A stretch of 64,000 bases of DNA from Odobenus rosmarus divergens (lineage: Eukaryota; Chordata; Mammalia; Carnivora; Odobenidae): positions 1,724,090-1,788,089 of the forward strand of contig NW_004450331.1 in assembly GCF_000321225.1 (NCBI RefSeq). The letters run 5' to 3'. The translations under genes were made by a program, and so were the position numbers. The notes under the pieces were generated by a model. That model searched no databases. It was given only the letters and a program-made list of their open reading frames with translations, and had not been told where the DNA came from. Numbering within the stretch: position 1 is the stretch's first letter; the number at the start of each line of letters is the position of its first letter. This document shows, in pieces, positions 25,808 to 38,070 of this stretch.

Positions 25808-26818
25808 AAAAAAATCATGATAGAATGAACCATGTTAAACATTCCTGAAGCAAAAAAAAAGCTTAAAAACACCTTGAACACTTACAAAAACAACATATGC
25901 AGAATGTTTACTCAGATTATTAAAATATGTAGAAGGCACTATATACAGTACACTTTTATAAGATTCTATATCACTTTATGATGCCTTAGAGGATCTGTAG
26001 AAGGATACTCAACTCAAGACTATAATAACTGACAAAGTGAAAATCTGCCCAGCCATTTGTCAGGATGAGATAATAATGACTGATAAGGCCAGCTGCAAAA
26101 TTAACAGGAAACACTGCTTCTCTCAAGGGCACACTGCAGCTGAAGTTTCATAACAACCTCCCTTTTTTGAGTGACTAACTGTATTCTTACTCACTGAGAA
26201 GTCCTGTTATCTAAAATCATAGATATCAAAAACTTGGCTGTATAAACATATATCAGTAAGAATGAAACATCCCACTCTTGCCTGGAGGATCTAAGTCACC
26301 TTGACACAGAGAAGCAGGCTTGATTTCCAACCAAGGTGCAGAGCCAGAGCTTCAGATAAGGGGTTTCTGAGCACAACATTCCACATAGATGTTAACTTTG
26401 TAGTTTCCAAGACAACATGACCCTGGGTCCACTTTGAAGTCCACACCAGATTTTGACTCCATTACACACAGCTCTGCTTTGTTTTGAGCCCCATAAAAAT
26501 ACTGCTTCATTTAAATTTCATCTAAACTTCACCTTTCCTCCAAATCTTATAATTTTATCTTTTCCTTTGTTTGGTGAGATGCCTATATAGTGCCTGTTGT
26601 GTAGTCTCCCTCTTTGAAACAAGCCAATAAGTCTGACTTTGTCAGACTATACATTTGTCCCTGAAAGTTGTGGGCTGATTAGGCTGGACAAAAAAGTGAC
26701 AGTTACAGCCCAAACCCTTCACTCCTATGGTTCATGATCATGAAGTTCACATAATTATGTGTAACAAGACCTAGAGGACAAGGAGAAGGTAATTAACTGG
26801 TTAAAGAATACAATTTTA

Positions 26819-26985
26819 GGGGTCCCTGGCTGGCTCAGTTGGTTAAGGGTTCGGCTCTTGATATTAGCTCAGTCATGATCTCAGGGTTGTAAAATAGAGG
26901 TCCCTGTCAGGCTCTGCACTGGAAATGGAGCCTGCTTAAAGTTCTCTCTCTCTTTCCCTTTCCCTCTGCACCCCCCTGCAAAAAA
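26819..26985 (+). mobile_element. Older, diverged CAN-SINE
   Basis: Head GGGGTCCCTGGCTGGCTCAG, with many substitutions and a short tail. Imperfect flanking repeats end in ATTTTAG (26812-26818 and 26994-27000). Confidence 0.85.
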
Positions 26986-27479
26986 AGAAGACTATTTTAG
27001 CCATTATAGAGAAAAGTTCACAAGAAAAGAAAGCCAGTTAAAGAAGGATCCATTGGTAGAAAGGTGGGCAAATATCTTCCCATCTTCTCCCATTGTTGAT
27101 CATACCCATTCCCATTGCCCTCCAAATTGGGAGAAACATTTCAACACAATCTTTGATGGCTGGAGAGGGTAACATTAACATTCAGAAACTTTAACCATTC
27201 TTTGTGGGGTTGCTATGAAAAGGAGAAAACAAACTCTTTTAACCACTTGGGAGAAAAAAGGAATTTATTTCCTGGAAAGAATTACTATGTGTAAATAATT
27301 CCTTATTAAGATTTATTGGAATATATTTCTGGTTCCATTGATACTTAGCCTTTCAGTCATAAAAAAACAAAAATTATAAAATTATAGTAAAATAAAATTT
27401 TAAAAAGAGCCACTGGGATTTAAACCCCAAGCAAAACTTCTTTGGAATATAATTATTATAGTGAAACAGTAAATATTAC

Positions 27480-27530
27480 CTTAAACTCTGACAACCATTC
27501 CTCCACAGCCCCTTTCTCTGAAGTGAACAT
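27480..27530 (-). CDS. HYCC1: HYCC1 coding exon 1 (residues 1-17)
   Basis: Encodes MFTSEKGAVEEWLSEFK, the amino terminus of hyccin, and ends in phase 0 before a donor GTAATA (GT at 27478-27479). Residue 8 is Ala; I recall Val in human. The ATG at 27528-27530 was chosen because it gives the known amino terminus. The in-frame ATG just before it could add one Met. This segment starts the helical N-terminal domain that binds TTC7. The following intron (20526-27479, about 7 kb) is packed with SINEs. Confidence 0.93.
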
Positions 27531-27540
27531 CATTCCACAT
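27481..27540 (-). promoter_or_regulatory. Overlapping upstream ORF across the HYCC1 start codon
   Basis: An ATG at 27538-27540 opens a 19-codon frame, out of frame with HYCC1, that overlaps the start of the coding region and stops at TAA (27481-27483), one base before the exon end. Its context (CAGATGT) is poor at -3 and +4, so leaky scanning would probably spare the main start. A role in translation is inference; only the frame itself is seen. Confidence 0.5.
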
Positions 27541-27558
27541 CTGTTCTAGACCTTCAAC
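27531..27558 (-). other. HYCC1: HYCC1 5' UTR part of the first coding exon
   Basis: The exon begins after a good acceptor (minus strand TTAACTTTCAG, AG at 27559-27560). The 28 bases before the canonical ATG contain two further ATGs. One, at 27531-27533, is directly adjacent and in frame. The other, at 27538-27540, is in a different frame and opens a short uORF. An additional upstream non-coding exon is expected but was not identified. Confidence 0.85.
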
Positions 27559-28334
27559 CTGAAAGTTAACATAGGAAAATGTTAAAATTTTGAATACATA
27601 TTATAGTCAGATTACTGTGAATAGAACTAATCCTATAAAATTTAGTTACTTCTTATTTGTGAAATTAAAGCAGTTTCAAGCATGAATTACTAGGCTCATT
27701 TCAAAACATTGTGCACAAACAAGCACTCAAAAGCAAGAATTTTAATAAAAGTATAAATATCATAACAGTGAAATTGGCTCTGCAATTTTCATTCAGCTTT
27801 TAGGACTGCCAGCTGCAAAACCTACTGAACACTTTCCCCTAGTTTCAATGAAATAATTCCAAAATATCATGCATCACAAGAAAATCACAGAAAACATTTT
27901 AAAACTGTAAAAATATAAAAAGACATGCTACAAAATTGACTTTTGGAAAGCATTTAAGAATTCAATTTGCTTACATTTTGATTCTTTACAATCTATTTAG
28001 ACAAGCCACTTGGTTCCCTGAAAGCTTAATACTTATAAAGAGTGAAAATGATAATATTCAAGATAATGATAATATTCAACAATAGTTATTCAGAAGACTG
28101 GGATTTAGTTAAGTAAAAATAAGAAAAGAAAGGAAGCTAAAGAAAATGCAAAACAAATTTATCTCAAGCAAAATTTTTGTGAACGTACAATGTAGTTTTC
28201 TTCACTCATCTGTATGAGAGGAGACCTAAAAACTGTTTCTTGAAGGAAAACCTTAGCTCTATCTGAATTTACTAACCTCCTAACTCAGGCACAAATCCTG
28301 CATTAGGCTTCTTAATTTTCATCAGCATTATGGT

Positions 28335-28560
28335 GTAGTAGAAAGAGAGGCATAATTGCCAGAAACAGAATCCTGATTCTATTACTTATTTGTAGTATAA
28401 CCTTGGGCAACTTATTTACCTTACCTTTTTCATCTGTGAAATACAGATAGTCACCGCACCTACTTTCAGGGGGTTATTGTGAGGATTAAATTAAAAAATG
28501 CAAATAAAAGCACTTATTACAGTACCTGGCAGTAAGTTTTAATACTATGCAATATTATTA
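28335..28560 (+). mobile_element. MIR
   Basis: 'ttcctgattctattacttat'-like core, 'taaccttgggcaacttattt', 'tttttcatctgtgaaataca', 'ttgtgaggattaaattaaa' and 'cagtacctggcagtaagt' run in MIR order. Confidence 0.75.
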
Positions 28561-29241
28561 TTGAAGAATAACAACTCATATAGCCTCTGCTCAGCTGACT
28601 ATCAAAGCGTACAGATATGCCTTAATGAACAACACAGGTTCTTGCCAAAGAATATACTCTAAAGTTTCTATTGTCTAATTCCCATTAAAAACATGGTTAA
28701 AAAAATGAAGAAAAAAATAAAACAATGGTTAAGAAAAATATGTGTATACACACACATAGTCATTCATTCATTAAGAATTGACAGATATGGTGGGTTTTTT
28801 TTTAGACTAGAAAATAGCCCATTTATTTTTTTAATCCAAATTTTATCCTTGAGTCAAGTCAAACCATCAAAAACCACATATGTGTACCATACTACTGATT
28901 TTATAGAACTGTCCTTTCAAATAAACTGGGCTTTGGAACTGTGTCCCAAATGTTACTGAAAATCCTGCTAGATCACATGTTACCACCTTTAGAATCCAAA
29001 AGAGGAGAAAATTCCCATCTTCAGTTTTCACCACCAGGAAAAACCTCTCCTTTAGAGTAACTGGTTTGCTTTTACATGTGGATACTGTGACTCTCGTAAC
29101 TGATTCTCTTTGCTTTGATTCTAATTAAATGGGAGTCACAGTTTCTGCCCTAACTCTATACACAAAAAAGGAGGTCTGAATTAATCCTTTTTCTTGTTTC
29201 ATATTATACTTATTCTTATTTTCTTTCTGCCTGGATCTACT

Positions 29242-29450
29242 TTTAAAAATTTTATTTATTTATTTATTTATTTAAGAGAGAGCGAGCATGAGTTGGCAGG
29301 GGAGGGGGTGGTAAAGGCAGAGGAAGAGGGAGAGGGACAAACAGACTCCTAGGCCGAGTGGAGCCTGATGCGGGGCTCGATCCCAGGACCCTGAGATCAT
29401 GACCTGAGCCAAAGTCAGGCACTTAACCAACTGAGCCACCCAGGTGCCCC
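29242..29450 (-). mobile_element. CAN-SINE
   Basis: Reverse copy with a long T/ATTT tail at the left and 'gagccacccaggtgcccc' at the right. Duplication TGGATCTACT at 29232-29241 and 29451-29460. Confidence 0.93.
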
Positions 29451-29699
29451 TGGATCTACTTATGTTTATCTTGTTGTATTATACTTATTTGTGAAGCAAA
29501 ATGAAGCAAAGTAAATATAAATGCAAATAAGAGTTTCTTTTTTTAACATATCCATTTTTTATCTAGTAGGACAAAAAATTATCACAAATAAAACCATGCT
29601 ACATCAAATTACAGAGAATTGGGAGAGGTAACATTTTTACAAAAATTCAAAATAATTCCCTAGTAAAATTAAGACTAATTTTTAAAAGGTTAAAAGGAA

Positions 29700-30775
29700 T
29701 CAAGAGGGATTTGCAAAGGATCAAGAACAGTCAAAGCAATCTTGAAGAACAGCAGAGCTACAGGACTTGAACTTCTAAATATCAAGATTTACTACAAAAC
29801 TTACCAAACATCATAGTAGTTAAGCCAGTGTGGTATTATCATAAGGGTCAAAAAAAAAAAAAAACCAATGAAACGGAGTAGCCAGAAACAGACTTACAGA
29901 TATATTAGTCACCTGATTTATGATAAAAGTGACACTGTAATTCAGTAGGGAAAGAACAGTCTTTAAATTAAATGAGGCTAAGTCAATGGACAGAGACTGG
30001 GGTGGAAGGTGGAGAAAGAACCATGACCTACTAGTTCACACCATGTGCAAAAATCAGTTCCATGGATCCATAGATTTAAGTGAAAAAGGTAAAACATAAA
30101 GCATTTGGAAGAAAACATAAGAGAATACCTTCATAACCTTGGAGTATGCAAAGGTTTCTTAAACAAGAGGCACAAAAGCACTAATCATAAGACAGTTAAA
30201 AAAATAAATTGGACTTCATTAAAAGTAAGAACTTCTATCTGCCAACAGATGAATGGATAAAGAAAATGTAGCACACAACAGAATATTATTCAGTCTTAAA
30301 AAGAAGGCAATTCTGCCATTTGTGACAACATGGATGAACCTAGAGGATATTATGCTAAGTGAAATAAGCCAGACACAGAAAGACAAATACTGCAAGATCT
30401 CACTTATATGTAGAATCTAAAAGAGTCAAACTCATAGTTAACAGAGAGTAAAGGGGTGGTTTCCAGGGGCTGGGAGGTGGGGCAATGGGGAGATGTTAGT
30501 CAAAAGGTATAAACTCTCAGTCATAAGATGAATAAGTTCTGGAGATCTAATGTAAATACAGCATGGTAACTACAGTTGAAAACATATACTTGAAATTTGC
30601 TGAGAGAGTAGATCTTAAGTGTTCTCACCACACTCACACACAAAGATAACTATGTAAGGTGATGAATATATTAATGAGCTTGATTGTGGCATATCAAACC
30701 ATCATTTATACCTTAAATATATACAACTTTTATTTGTCAATCATACCTCAATAAAGCTGGGGGGAGGGGGAAGGA
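29700..30775 (+). mobile_element. L1 ORF2 3' part and 3' UTR, degenerate
   Basis: L1 phrases run in order, from the ORF2 C-terminal region ('gagctacaggacttgaactt', 'tggacttcattaaaagtaag') through 'aacagatgaatggataaaga' and 'attatgctaagtgaaataag' to the 3' UTR. Many stops. Confidence 0.8.
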
Positions 30776-31023
30776 AGAACTTTCGTTCATCAAAAGTTAC
30801 CATTAAAAGAATGAAAAGGCAAAGCCACAGGGTCAGAAGAGATATTTGCATTTCATACATCTGACAAGAGCTTCATATCCAAAACATATACAGAACTCAT
30901 AAATGAGTAAGAAAAAGGCAGACAATCCCAATAGGAAAAACAAGCATATCACTTACCCAAATGGAAACCTAACATATGAAAGGCGTTCAACATTGTTAGT
31001 CAATTAAAACCCACAATTAAATA

Positions 31024-31024
<1 letters not shown>

Positions 31025-31067
<43 letters not shown>
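31025..31067. repeat. (CA)n microsatellite
   Basis: About 21 uninterrupted CA units. Confidence 0.97.
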
Positions 31068-31073
<6 letters not shown>

Positions 31074-31378
31074 GTGTGGCTAGAATGAATGGCAAATAAT
31101 ACCAAGCATTGAAAAAGGTACGGAGCAAATGGAATATTCATACATGTTGGTGTGGATATAAACTGGTACAATATCTTGGAAAATGCTTTGGCAATATCTT
31201 CTAAACTTGAACACATTCATGTGCCATAGACCCAGCAATTCCACCCATAAAAAATATACCATACAGAAAAGTGGATATCTGTTTTCTGAAAGATGTGCTT
31301 AAGAATTTCCATGGCAGCAGGTTTTGTAAATAGTTTAAAAGTAGAAACAAAGCAAACGTTCATCAAGAGTAGAATGGA

Positions 31379-31575
31379 GGGCGCCTGGGTGGCTCAGTTG
31401 GTTAAGCGACTGCCTTCGGCTCAGGTCATGATCCTGGAGTCCCGGGATCGAGTCCCGCATCGGGCTCCCTGCTCAGCAGGGAGTCTGCTTCTCCCTCTGA
31501 CCCTCTTCCCTCTCGTGCTCTCTATCTCTCATTCTCTCTCTCTCAAATAAATAAATAAAATCTTAAAAAAAAAAA
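31379..31575 (+). mobile_element. CAN-SINE inside an L1
   Basis: Perfect 14-bp duplication AAGAGTAGAATGGA at 31365-31378 and 31576-31589. Confidence 0.96.
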
Positions 31576-32720
31576 AAGAGTAGAATGGATAAATTATGGT
31601 ACACTGTACATGGAGTTCTATACAACAATGACAATAAACTATAATTATATCAATATCACAATGTTGGGGAAAAGGAGGCAGAAAAAGAGTACATACTCTA
31701 TAATTACATTTGCATACACTTCAATAACAGGCAAAATTAATAAATTGTGTTGAAAGTTAGGATAATGGTTGCCCTTGAGGGAGTTACTTTTTGGGTTCTA
31801 GTAATATTCTACTTCTTGATGTAGGGGCCGGTTACACAGGTGTGTTCATTTGGTGAAAATTCACCAAACTCCACACTGATTTGTGCATTTTTCTGTGCGT
31901 ATATTATACAATAGTAACACCAGACAGCCCCAGGGCTCTTATCTTTGACTTTACAGAGATCATATGGGAGCCCTCAATTGCATAGCTGAGTTAATCTGAA
32001 TACTCACTTGTTTAGCATGCGCTCAAGCTCAAGTAAAATTGTCCCTGCCCATACCTCTTTGCCTTCTGCAGAGCTCAAAAGAGAGGCTTAAAAATACCTC
32101 CCTACCCTTGAAACTTTCACAGCCTCACCACCACTATCTGCTTCAGGTCTACCAAGACCAAAGTCATCATTCCCTTCATCTCTGACCCTGTTTATTTCGG
32201 GCACCACAAGAAACTACAGCTCCAGGCTACACTCAGCCCTCACACACTAATCTTCATAACTCTTACACACTCTCTGTTTTACCCTCATCTCCTATCCCAT
32301 CCAAATTCTGGAAGGTTTTTTCACTGTGCCTTCTGAAACTGACAATCTGTTAGCAGCAAAATCCTCTATGTCCTCAACAATTCTCTGAATGTCTTTTTCC
32401 TCTCGTTCTAATATGAAACCCAGTTCTTCTCTGAAGACAGTTTTCCCTGTGATCTTCTCGCAGTGACTGCTTTTCCTCACATAGCCCCGGAAGAAACCAC
32501 TGAGCCTGGAGGTAAAGTAAGTGTCCTCCTTCCTCCTTATTATCATTTCAAATCATTCTTCCTCTCTCTTTTCAAACCATCCACCCAACGTTGCTTTGAA
32601 ACTCATGTAGCTGTCATCTATCAATCAAATCCCCCACCACCTCCTCTTCATTTCTAAATGAGTTTAGCTCTGGCTCACTGTCCCTCTTTCAAACTACTCC
32701 TATTTAAATTCCTGGTGATT

Positions 32721-32930
32721 GGGGTGCCTGGGTGGCACAGTTGTTTAAGCGTCCGACTCCTGGTTTGGCTGGGGTCATGATCTCAGGGACGTGAGATCGA
32801 GCCCCAAGTCGGGCTCTGCGCTCAGTGAGGAGTCTGCTTGAGTTTCTCATTCCTTCTCCCTCTGCCTCTCCTGCTTGTGCTCTCTTTCTTTCTCTCATAA
32901 ATAAATAAATGAATAAATAAATAAATAGTA
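32721..32930 (+). mobile_element. CAN-SINE, older variant
   Basis: Head GGGGTGCCTGGGTGGCACAG. Imperfect duplication ATTTAAATTC[CT]TGGTG[AG]TT (32702-32720 and 32931-32949). The (AAAT)n tail is expanded. Confidence 0.92.
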
Positions 32931-33045
32931 ATTTAAATTCTTGGTGGTTATTTTCTCACACCCTGAATTCTTAATTCCTAAAAATCTCTTCCAACCACAT
33001 TGTCTTCTTCCCTGCCTCAGTTAGTCAATCCTATGATCATGACCT

Positions 33046-34228
33046 AGACCAGCTATTCTCAAACACTTGGTCAGGGCCATTTTACACTTTAAGATATTAA
33101 ACCAACCTGAAAGAACATGCAATGGCCAAAGCTGAAACAACTTGAGCAACATAACAAATAATGTAGTTCTGAATTATTACCCAAAATATAAAATAAACAT
33201 ACATGAGTTCACATTGAAATAAATAAATAAACAAATAAACAAACAAACAAATAAAATTTAGAGAGCAAGAGACAAGTCTTCCTCTCAGAAGAATTCCAAA
33301 TGATATATCCAGGAGGAGTTTAGTCTCTGCCTCCCTATTGAGAATGGGTTGGACCTAGTGATTTGTTTCCAAAGAATAGAGTATGGAAAGGGGAAAATAG
33401 TAACTTTATAGTGGAGAAATCTGGCAAACACTGACTTGATCAAGATTCACCTCACCTGTGATGTCATGTGAATATCATGTACCCCTGATATGATATGATG
33501 AGAAGGGCACTTTACCCCTGTGGTATTCTTTCCAAAAACCTATAAACCCAGTATAATAATGAGAAAACATTAGAGAAACATTTGAGGGATGTTCTACAAA
33601 ATATCTGATCTGTACTCAAGAATAACAAGGTCATAAAAAAACAGAAAAAGACTGTGAGACTCTTATTGATCAGAGAGACTAAGGTGACATGACAACTGAA
33701 TACAATATGGTATCCTGGATCAGATCCTAGAAGTAAAAGGACAGCAATGAAAAAACTAGTGAGATCCTAATAAAGTCTGAAATTTAGTTAATAGCAATGT
33801 AATTAGTAATGACAAACGCACAATCCTAAAATGACATTAAGAGAAACTGAACCTGGATGTGGGATATATGGGGATACTCTTGTACTATGTTTGTAATTTT
33901 TCTATAAATCTAAAATTGTTCATAAAATTATTTTCAAAAATTATTGAGGCTCTGAAACAGCTTTTTATTTATGTAGGTTAATATCTATTGATATTTACTA
34001 TATTCAAAAATAAAACAGAAATTTTTAAAACATAAGAACTTATAAGCATATATCCCATTAGTCATCATGTAGCCTCTGGAAAGCACCACTGTATACTCAT
34101 TAATGGGAGTGAAAAAGACAAATTTAAGTCCTAATATTATTATGAAAATAGTTTTAAGCTTGTAGACTACATGAAAGGATCTTAGGGACCCCCAAAGGTC
34201 CCCATATGATACTTTGAGAAACCACTGC
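33046..34228 (+). mobile_element. hAT-Charlie element split by a LINE-like insertion
   Basis: The left end 'ctattctcaaacacttggtc' and right end 'gatactttgagaaaccactg' are hAT-type inverted ends. Charlie-like internal sequence ('cagctttttatttatgtagg', 'attgatatttactatattca') is at 33955-34030. Between about 33240 and 33945 lies another retroelement-like block ending 'ctaaaattgttcataaaatt'. Confidence 0.5.
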
Positions 34229-35454
34229 CCTAGCCCTTGTCATTACTCCTGCTGACTCTGACCTCTTCTATCTTTTCAACACATCTTTTTAGGCACTCAG
34301 ACCCCAAAACCTTTTGACCATACCAGGACCAATGTCACTTCCCAATATTCTCCTTTCTCTCCTTGCCCATTTCAAATTCTTTAGTCAATTCTAATCACCA
34401 TTTTGAATATACTCCCTCAACTACTTTCCCCTTGTTTTATTCCTTTGGCAAAAATACAACCCTGGTAAAATCCAACTCTTCACCTGGTGCATGTCAGCAA
34501 CCATGCAGCTGAACAAAGTGGAAAAAACAACTAAAACAACACTTAAAAGTTATGACCAAGAACCTTAAGTAGACCCTTAATGTTGCCTGGCAATCATGCA
34601 GTTCCCCTACAGGCTATTCACTTTCCCAGTCTCCTACTTAATTGTTTCATACACTCTACCTGATACTTAAAACTCTAAAACCTTCTTCCCATTCTTACTC
34701 TCCGCTGACAATCTTAATTCCTACCTCACTGAACAATCAGAAGACGACTTCCACAAATTCCCAAATTTCTACCTACCTAAAAGCATCTGTACCTTTACAC
34801 TCCATCTTCCCTTCTGTTAACTACAAATGAATTGTCCACGATCCTATCAGAGGCCAATCCTTTGAATAATGAATTACAACCATCCTCTCTTGCCTACCTA
34901 ACAAAATCACTTTAACAAGCCTCCTCTCCCTAAATTTCTCCCTCTCTCATTTCCTATTCAGCTATTTTCACATCTCTGTTCTTGTCTTACATTAAAACTC
35001 CTCAAAAGAGTTGTATGCTTGTTTCTAATTCCTACCTGCCCTTACAATTTTTTTTAGCTTTTAAAAATCAACTTTGAGGTATAATTTATATACAATAAAA
35101 TGTATACATTTTAAGTGTTCAGTTCTATGTAGCCATCCTTTCCAGTCAATCCTCCAACCCCTTATTCCAGGCGATTACTGATTTGATTTCTATCACTATA
35201 GATTACTTCGGCATGCACAAGAGCTTCATACAAATGCAATAATATACTATGTACATGTGTTTCTGGCTTCATCTTCTCAGCACGTTTTTGAGATTTATTC
35301 ATGCTGTTGAGTGTATCAATAGCTTGTTCTTTCTTATTGCTGACTTGTATGAACATACCACAAAATTTTACCTATTTACTTATTGATGGACATATGGATT
35401 ACTTCCAGTTTGGGGTTATTATGAATCAAGCTGCTATAAACATTCATGTGGCAG

Positions 35455-35960
35455 ATTGTATTCTCTGAAGATAACCACAACATAATCTCCTTACAAGATA
35501 ACTTGGACACGCCTTTCATCAAGAAGTGGAATCAATGTAACCTCCCTTTGAATGTAAGTAAGCTTGTACTATGGCTAGGTCATACCAGGTGATACAATTT
35601 GCACCTGATTCTCTGGGGACCATTTCTTGAAACCTATCCACTGTATTATGAAAATGCCCAAGGACTAACATGAAAAGCCACATGTAGGTGTTCTCCACTG
35701 ACAATCTTACTGAGTCCCAGCTAACAGTCAGCATCAACCAGCAGACTTAAGAGTGAGCAAGTCTTCAGATAATTCCAGCCCCCAGTCATCCCTAGCCTTT
35801 GGGCCCTCTCACTTAAGGCCACAGACACTGAGGAAAAGAGACAAGTCATCTTCATCTGTCTTTTCTCAAATTCTTAACTATAGAATCCATGAGCATGATA
35901 AAATGGTGTTATTTATGTTACTAAATTTGCAATAGTTATACAGCAATAGTAACCGGAACA
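35455..35960 (+). mobile_element. Old LTR (ERVL-MaLR type) inside the L1
   Basis: Breaks the L1 between 'attcatgtggcagattgta' and 'caatttgtatacaaatcttg'. The 3' part ('catgagcatgataaaatggt', 'cagcaatagtaaccggaaca') is the MaLR-like LTR end. Subfamily uncertain. Confidence 0.5.
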
Positions 35961-36436
35961 ATTTGTATACAAATCTTGTGGTCACATTTTTATTTATGGT
36001 AAAACACCTATGAGTAGAATTGCTAGGTCATATAATAATAATGTTTTATCTTTATATACATATACACAACAACACCAACAGCCAACTGTACCAAACCTAA
36101 AATTGGCTCTACCATTTTATACTTTCAGCAACAATCTATAAGATTTTCAATACCTCTAATCTTCCTCAATATTTGGTTTTAAAATTTTAACCGTTCTAGT
36201 GAGTATGCAGTAGTATTTCATGGTTTCAGTATACAGTTCTAGGATGACTAATGTTGAATATCTTTTCACGTACCTATTGGCCATTCATTTATCTTCTTTT
36301 GTGAAGTGTTTTTACAGGTTGTTGGCCCTTTGTTAATCGGGTTATATGTCTTATTGAGTTTTAAGCGTTCTTAATAGATAATGAATTCATATTTATTTTG
36401 CAAATATTTTCTCCTGGTTTGTGATTTACCTTTTCT

Positions 36437-36628
36437 TTTTTTAAAAAGATTTTATTTATTTGACAGCGAGAGAGACAGCGAGAGAGGGAACACAAGCAGG
36501 GGGAGTGGGAGAGGGAGAAGCAGGCCTCCCCCTGAGCATGGAGCCTGATTCAGGGCTCGATCCCAGGACCCTGGGATAATGACCTGAGTCAAAGGCAGAT
36601 GCTTAACAACTGAGCCACTCAGGCACTG
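36437..36628 (-). mobile_element. CAN-SINE inside the reverse L1
   Basis: T-rich tail, GA-rich middle, end 'gagccactcaggcact'. No clear duplication. Confidence 0.9.
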
Positions 36629-37160
36629 CTAATTTTCTTAATGGTATTTTTTAAATAGCAGAAGGTTTTAATTATAACGAAGTCCAATTTGTCATTTTTT
36701 TTCTTTCATGGTTAGTATTTTCTGTGTCCTATCTAAAACATCATTCCTACTCAAAGAATTCAATTTCTTTAATAGATGTAGAGTTATTTAAAATTTTCTA
36801 TTTCTTTTTGTGTAAGTTTTGGTGAGTTGGGGACAAACACTTTGTATGTGTTGCTAGAATTCAGTGCAGGAGAAAAATGTGTATCATCCTATGCGACCAC
36901 CAGGAGGGAGGACTTTGAAAAGCTTATGCCTGGTTTCCTTCTGACTCTAATATCTAGCTGATACATCTTTTTCCCTTTACTGATCCAATGTTTATCACTG
37001 TAATAGAGCACAGCAGGTATAACTGCTTCTGAGTCCTGTGAATTCCAGTGATTCATCTAACATGTGGGTGCCATGGAACATCTGAAATAGGTTCCTAACA
37101 ACATTTCTCTTTATTTTTGGTTTTCAGCAGTTTAGCTATGATAAGCCTATGTGTGTGTGT

Positions 37161-37350
37161 TTTTTTTTAAGATTTTATTTATTTATATGTCAGAGAGATA
37201 GCAAGAGTGAGAGAGAGCACAAGCAGGGGGAGAGGCAGAGGGAGAAGCAGACTCCCCATTGAGCCCAACTGGGGACTCGATCCCAGGACCCTGGGATCAT
37301 GACCTGAGCTGCAGGTGGACACTTAACTGACTGAGCCACCCAGACGCCCC
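37161..37350 (-). mobile_element. CAN-SINE
   Basis: Reverse copy ending 'gagccacccagacgcccc'. Flanking repeats based on C[CT]TATGTGTGT (37147-37157 and 37351-37361). Confidence 0.92.
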
Positions 37351-37672
37351 CTTATGTGTGTTTTTCTTTAAACTTATCCTGCTTGGGGCTAGCTGAGTTC
37401 CTTAGATCAGTAAATTGATGTTTTTGATCAAATTTGAGAAAATCCCATCCATTATATCTTCAAATATGCTTCCTATCATTGTCACTCTCCTCTTCTTGGG
37501 CTCCAATTACACATATGTAAGACTGATATTTGTCCACTGATCCTAGAGGCTCTGTTCATTTTCCTTCAATCTTTTTTTTTCTGTGTTTCTTAGATTGGAT
37601 ACTTTCTACCAATTGTGTACTCTTTATTCTGCTATCTCCAATCTGCTGTTAAGTTCATACAGGAAATTTTTT

Positions 37673-37740
37673 CTTTTCCTTTTTTCTTTTCCTTTCTTCT
37701 TTCTTTTCTTTCTTTCTTTCTTTCTTTCTTTCTCTTTTTT
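37673..37740. repeat. (TTTC)n microsatellite derived from a retrocopy tail
   Basis: The degenerate A-tail of the 7SK copy (minus strand) has grown into TTTC repeats, seen most regularly at 37699-37732. Confidence 0.85.
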
Positions 37741-38070
37741 AAAGAAAGGCAGACCGCCACATGCAGCACCTCATTTGGATGTGTCTAGAGTCTTGGAAAC
37801 TTGACTACCCTATGTTCTCCTACAAATGGACCTTGAGAGCTTATTTGGAGGTTCTAGCAGGGGAGCTTAGCTACTCGTATACCCTTGACAGAAGAATGGT
37901 CTTCCACTATCGGCGAAGGTCGTCCTCTTCGACAGAGCACATGGCTTTATGAGGGATGCACATGGAGCAGTGAGGGAGAAAGAGGTTACCGCCTAGCCCG
38001 CCAGATCAGCCAAATCAAGCCTAGTAATCAATAGGGTGACAGATGTCACAACCAGAGCACCCTCACATTC
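37741..38070 (-). pseudogene. 7SK snRNA retropseudogene, full length
   Basis: Read on the minus strand, it begins GAATGTGAGG (38070) and ends CCTTTCTTT (37741). At 330 nt it is about the length of functional 7SK. Diagnostic 7SK phrases are present: GACATCTGTCACCC, GGCTGATCTGGC, GTCGAAGAGGACGACC, CAAGGGTATACGAGTAGCT and CTCAAGGTCCATTTGTAGGA. An A/G-rich tail follows the 3' end (the TTTC run at 37673-37740 on the plus strand), and imperfect duplications of TTCATACaAGGAATTTTT flank it (37654-37671 and 38068-38085). These are marks of L1-driven retroposition. Both GAUC motifs of the HEXIM-binding 5' hairpin are altered (GCTC and GATT), and no 7SK-type upstream promoter would have been copied, so it is almost surely inactive. 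Confidence 0.93.

Larger units (their letters stand above)
20526..27479 (-). other. HYCC1: HYCC1 intron between coding exons 1 and 2
   Basis: About 7 kb and very SINE-rich: nine CAN-SINE copies, eight of them antisense to the gene. It also has an L1 3' end next to exon 2 and an L2 scrap. The stretches 20800-21600, 24680-25610 and 25830-26800 contain no identifiable gene. A possible but unproven LTR-like block lies at about 26040-26700. Confidence 0.7.
30780..31920 (+). mobile_element. Second, older L1 3' segment, interrupted by a SINE
   Basis: Starts again earlier in ORF2 ('aacatatacagaactcataa') and runs to a 3' end. It contains the CA microsatellite at 31025-31067 and the SINE at 31379-31575. 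Confidence 0.7.
35050..36780 (-). mobile_element. Old L1 in reverse, interrupted by an LTR and a SINE
   Basis: Reverse-complement L1 ORF2 3' landmarks: 'tttgaggtataatttatata', 'cttattgatggacatatgga', 'ccagtttggggttattatga', 'attggccattcatttatctt', 'caaatattttctcctggttt'. No intact frame. Confidence 0.75.

Noticed and set aside
31025..31067. CRISPR-like or structured repeat
   Set aside because: Plain CA microsatellite; no spaced direct repeats exist in this eukaryotic window.
32292..32657. Paired open frames on both strands suggesting a small gene
   Set aside because: No recognisable protein, no splice context and CT-rich old-repeat-like composition.
37761..37952. 63-residue open frame on the plus strand
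   Set aside because: It is antisense to the 7SK pseudogene.
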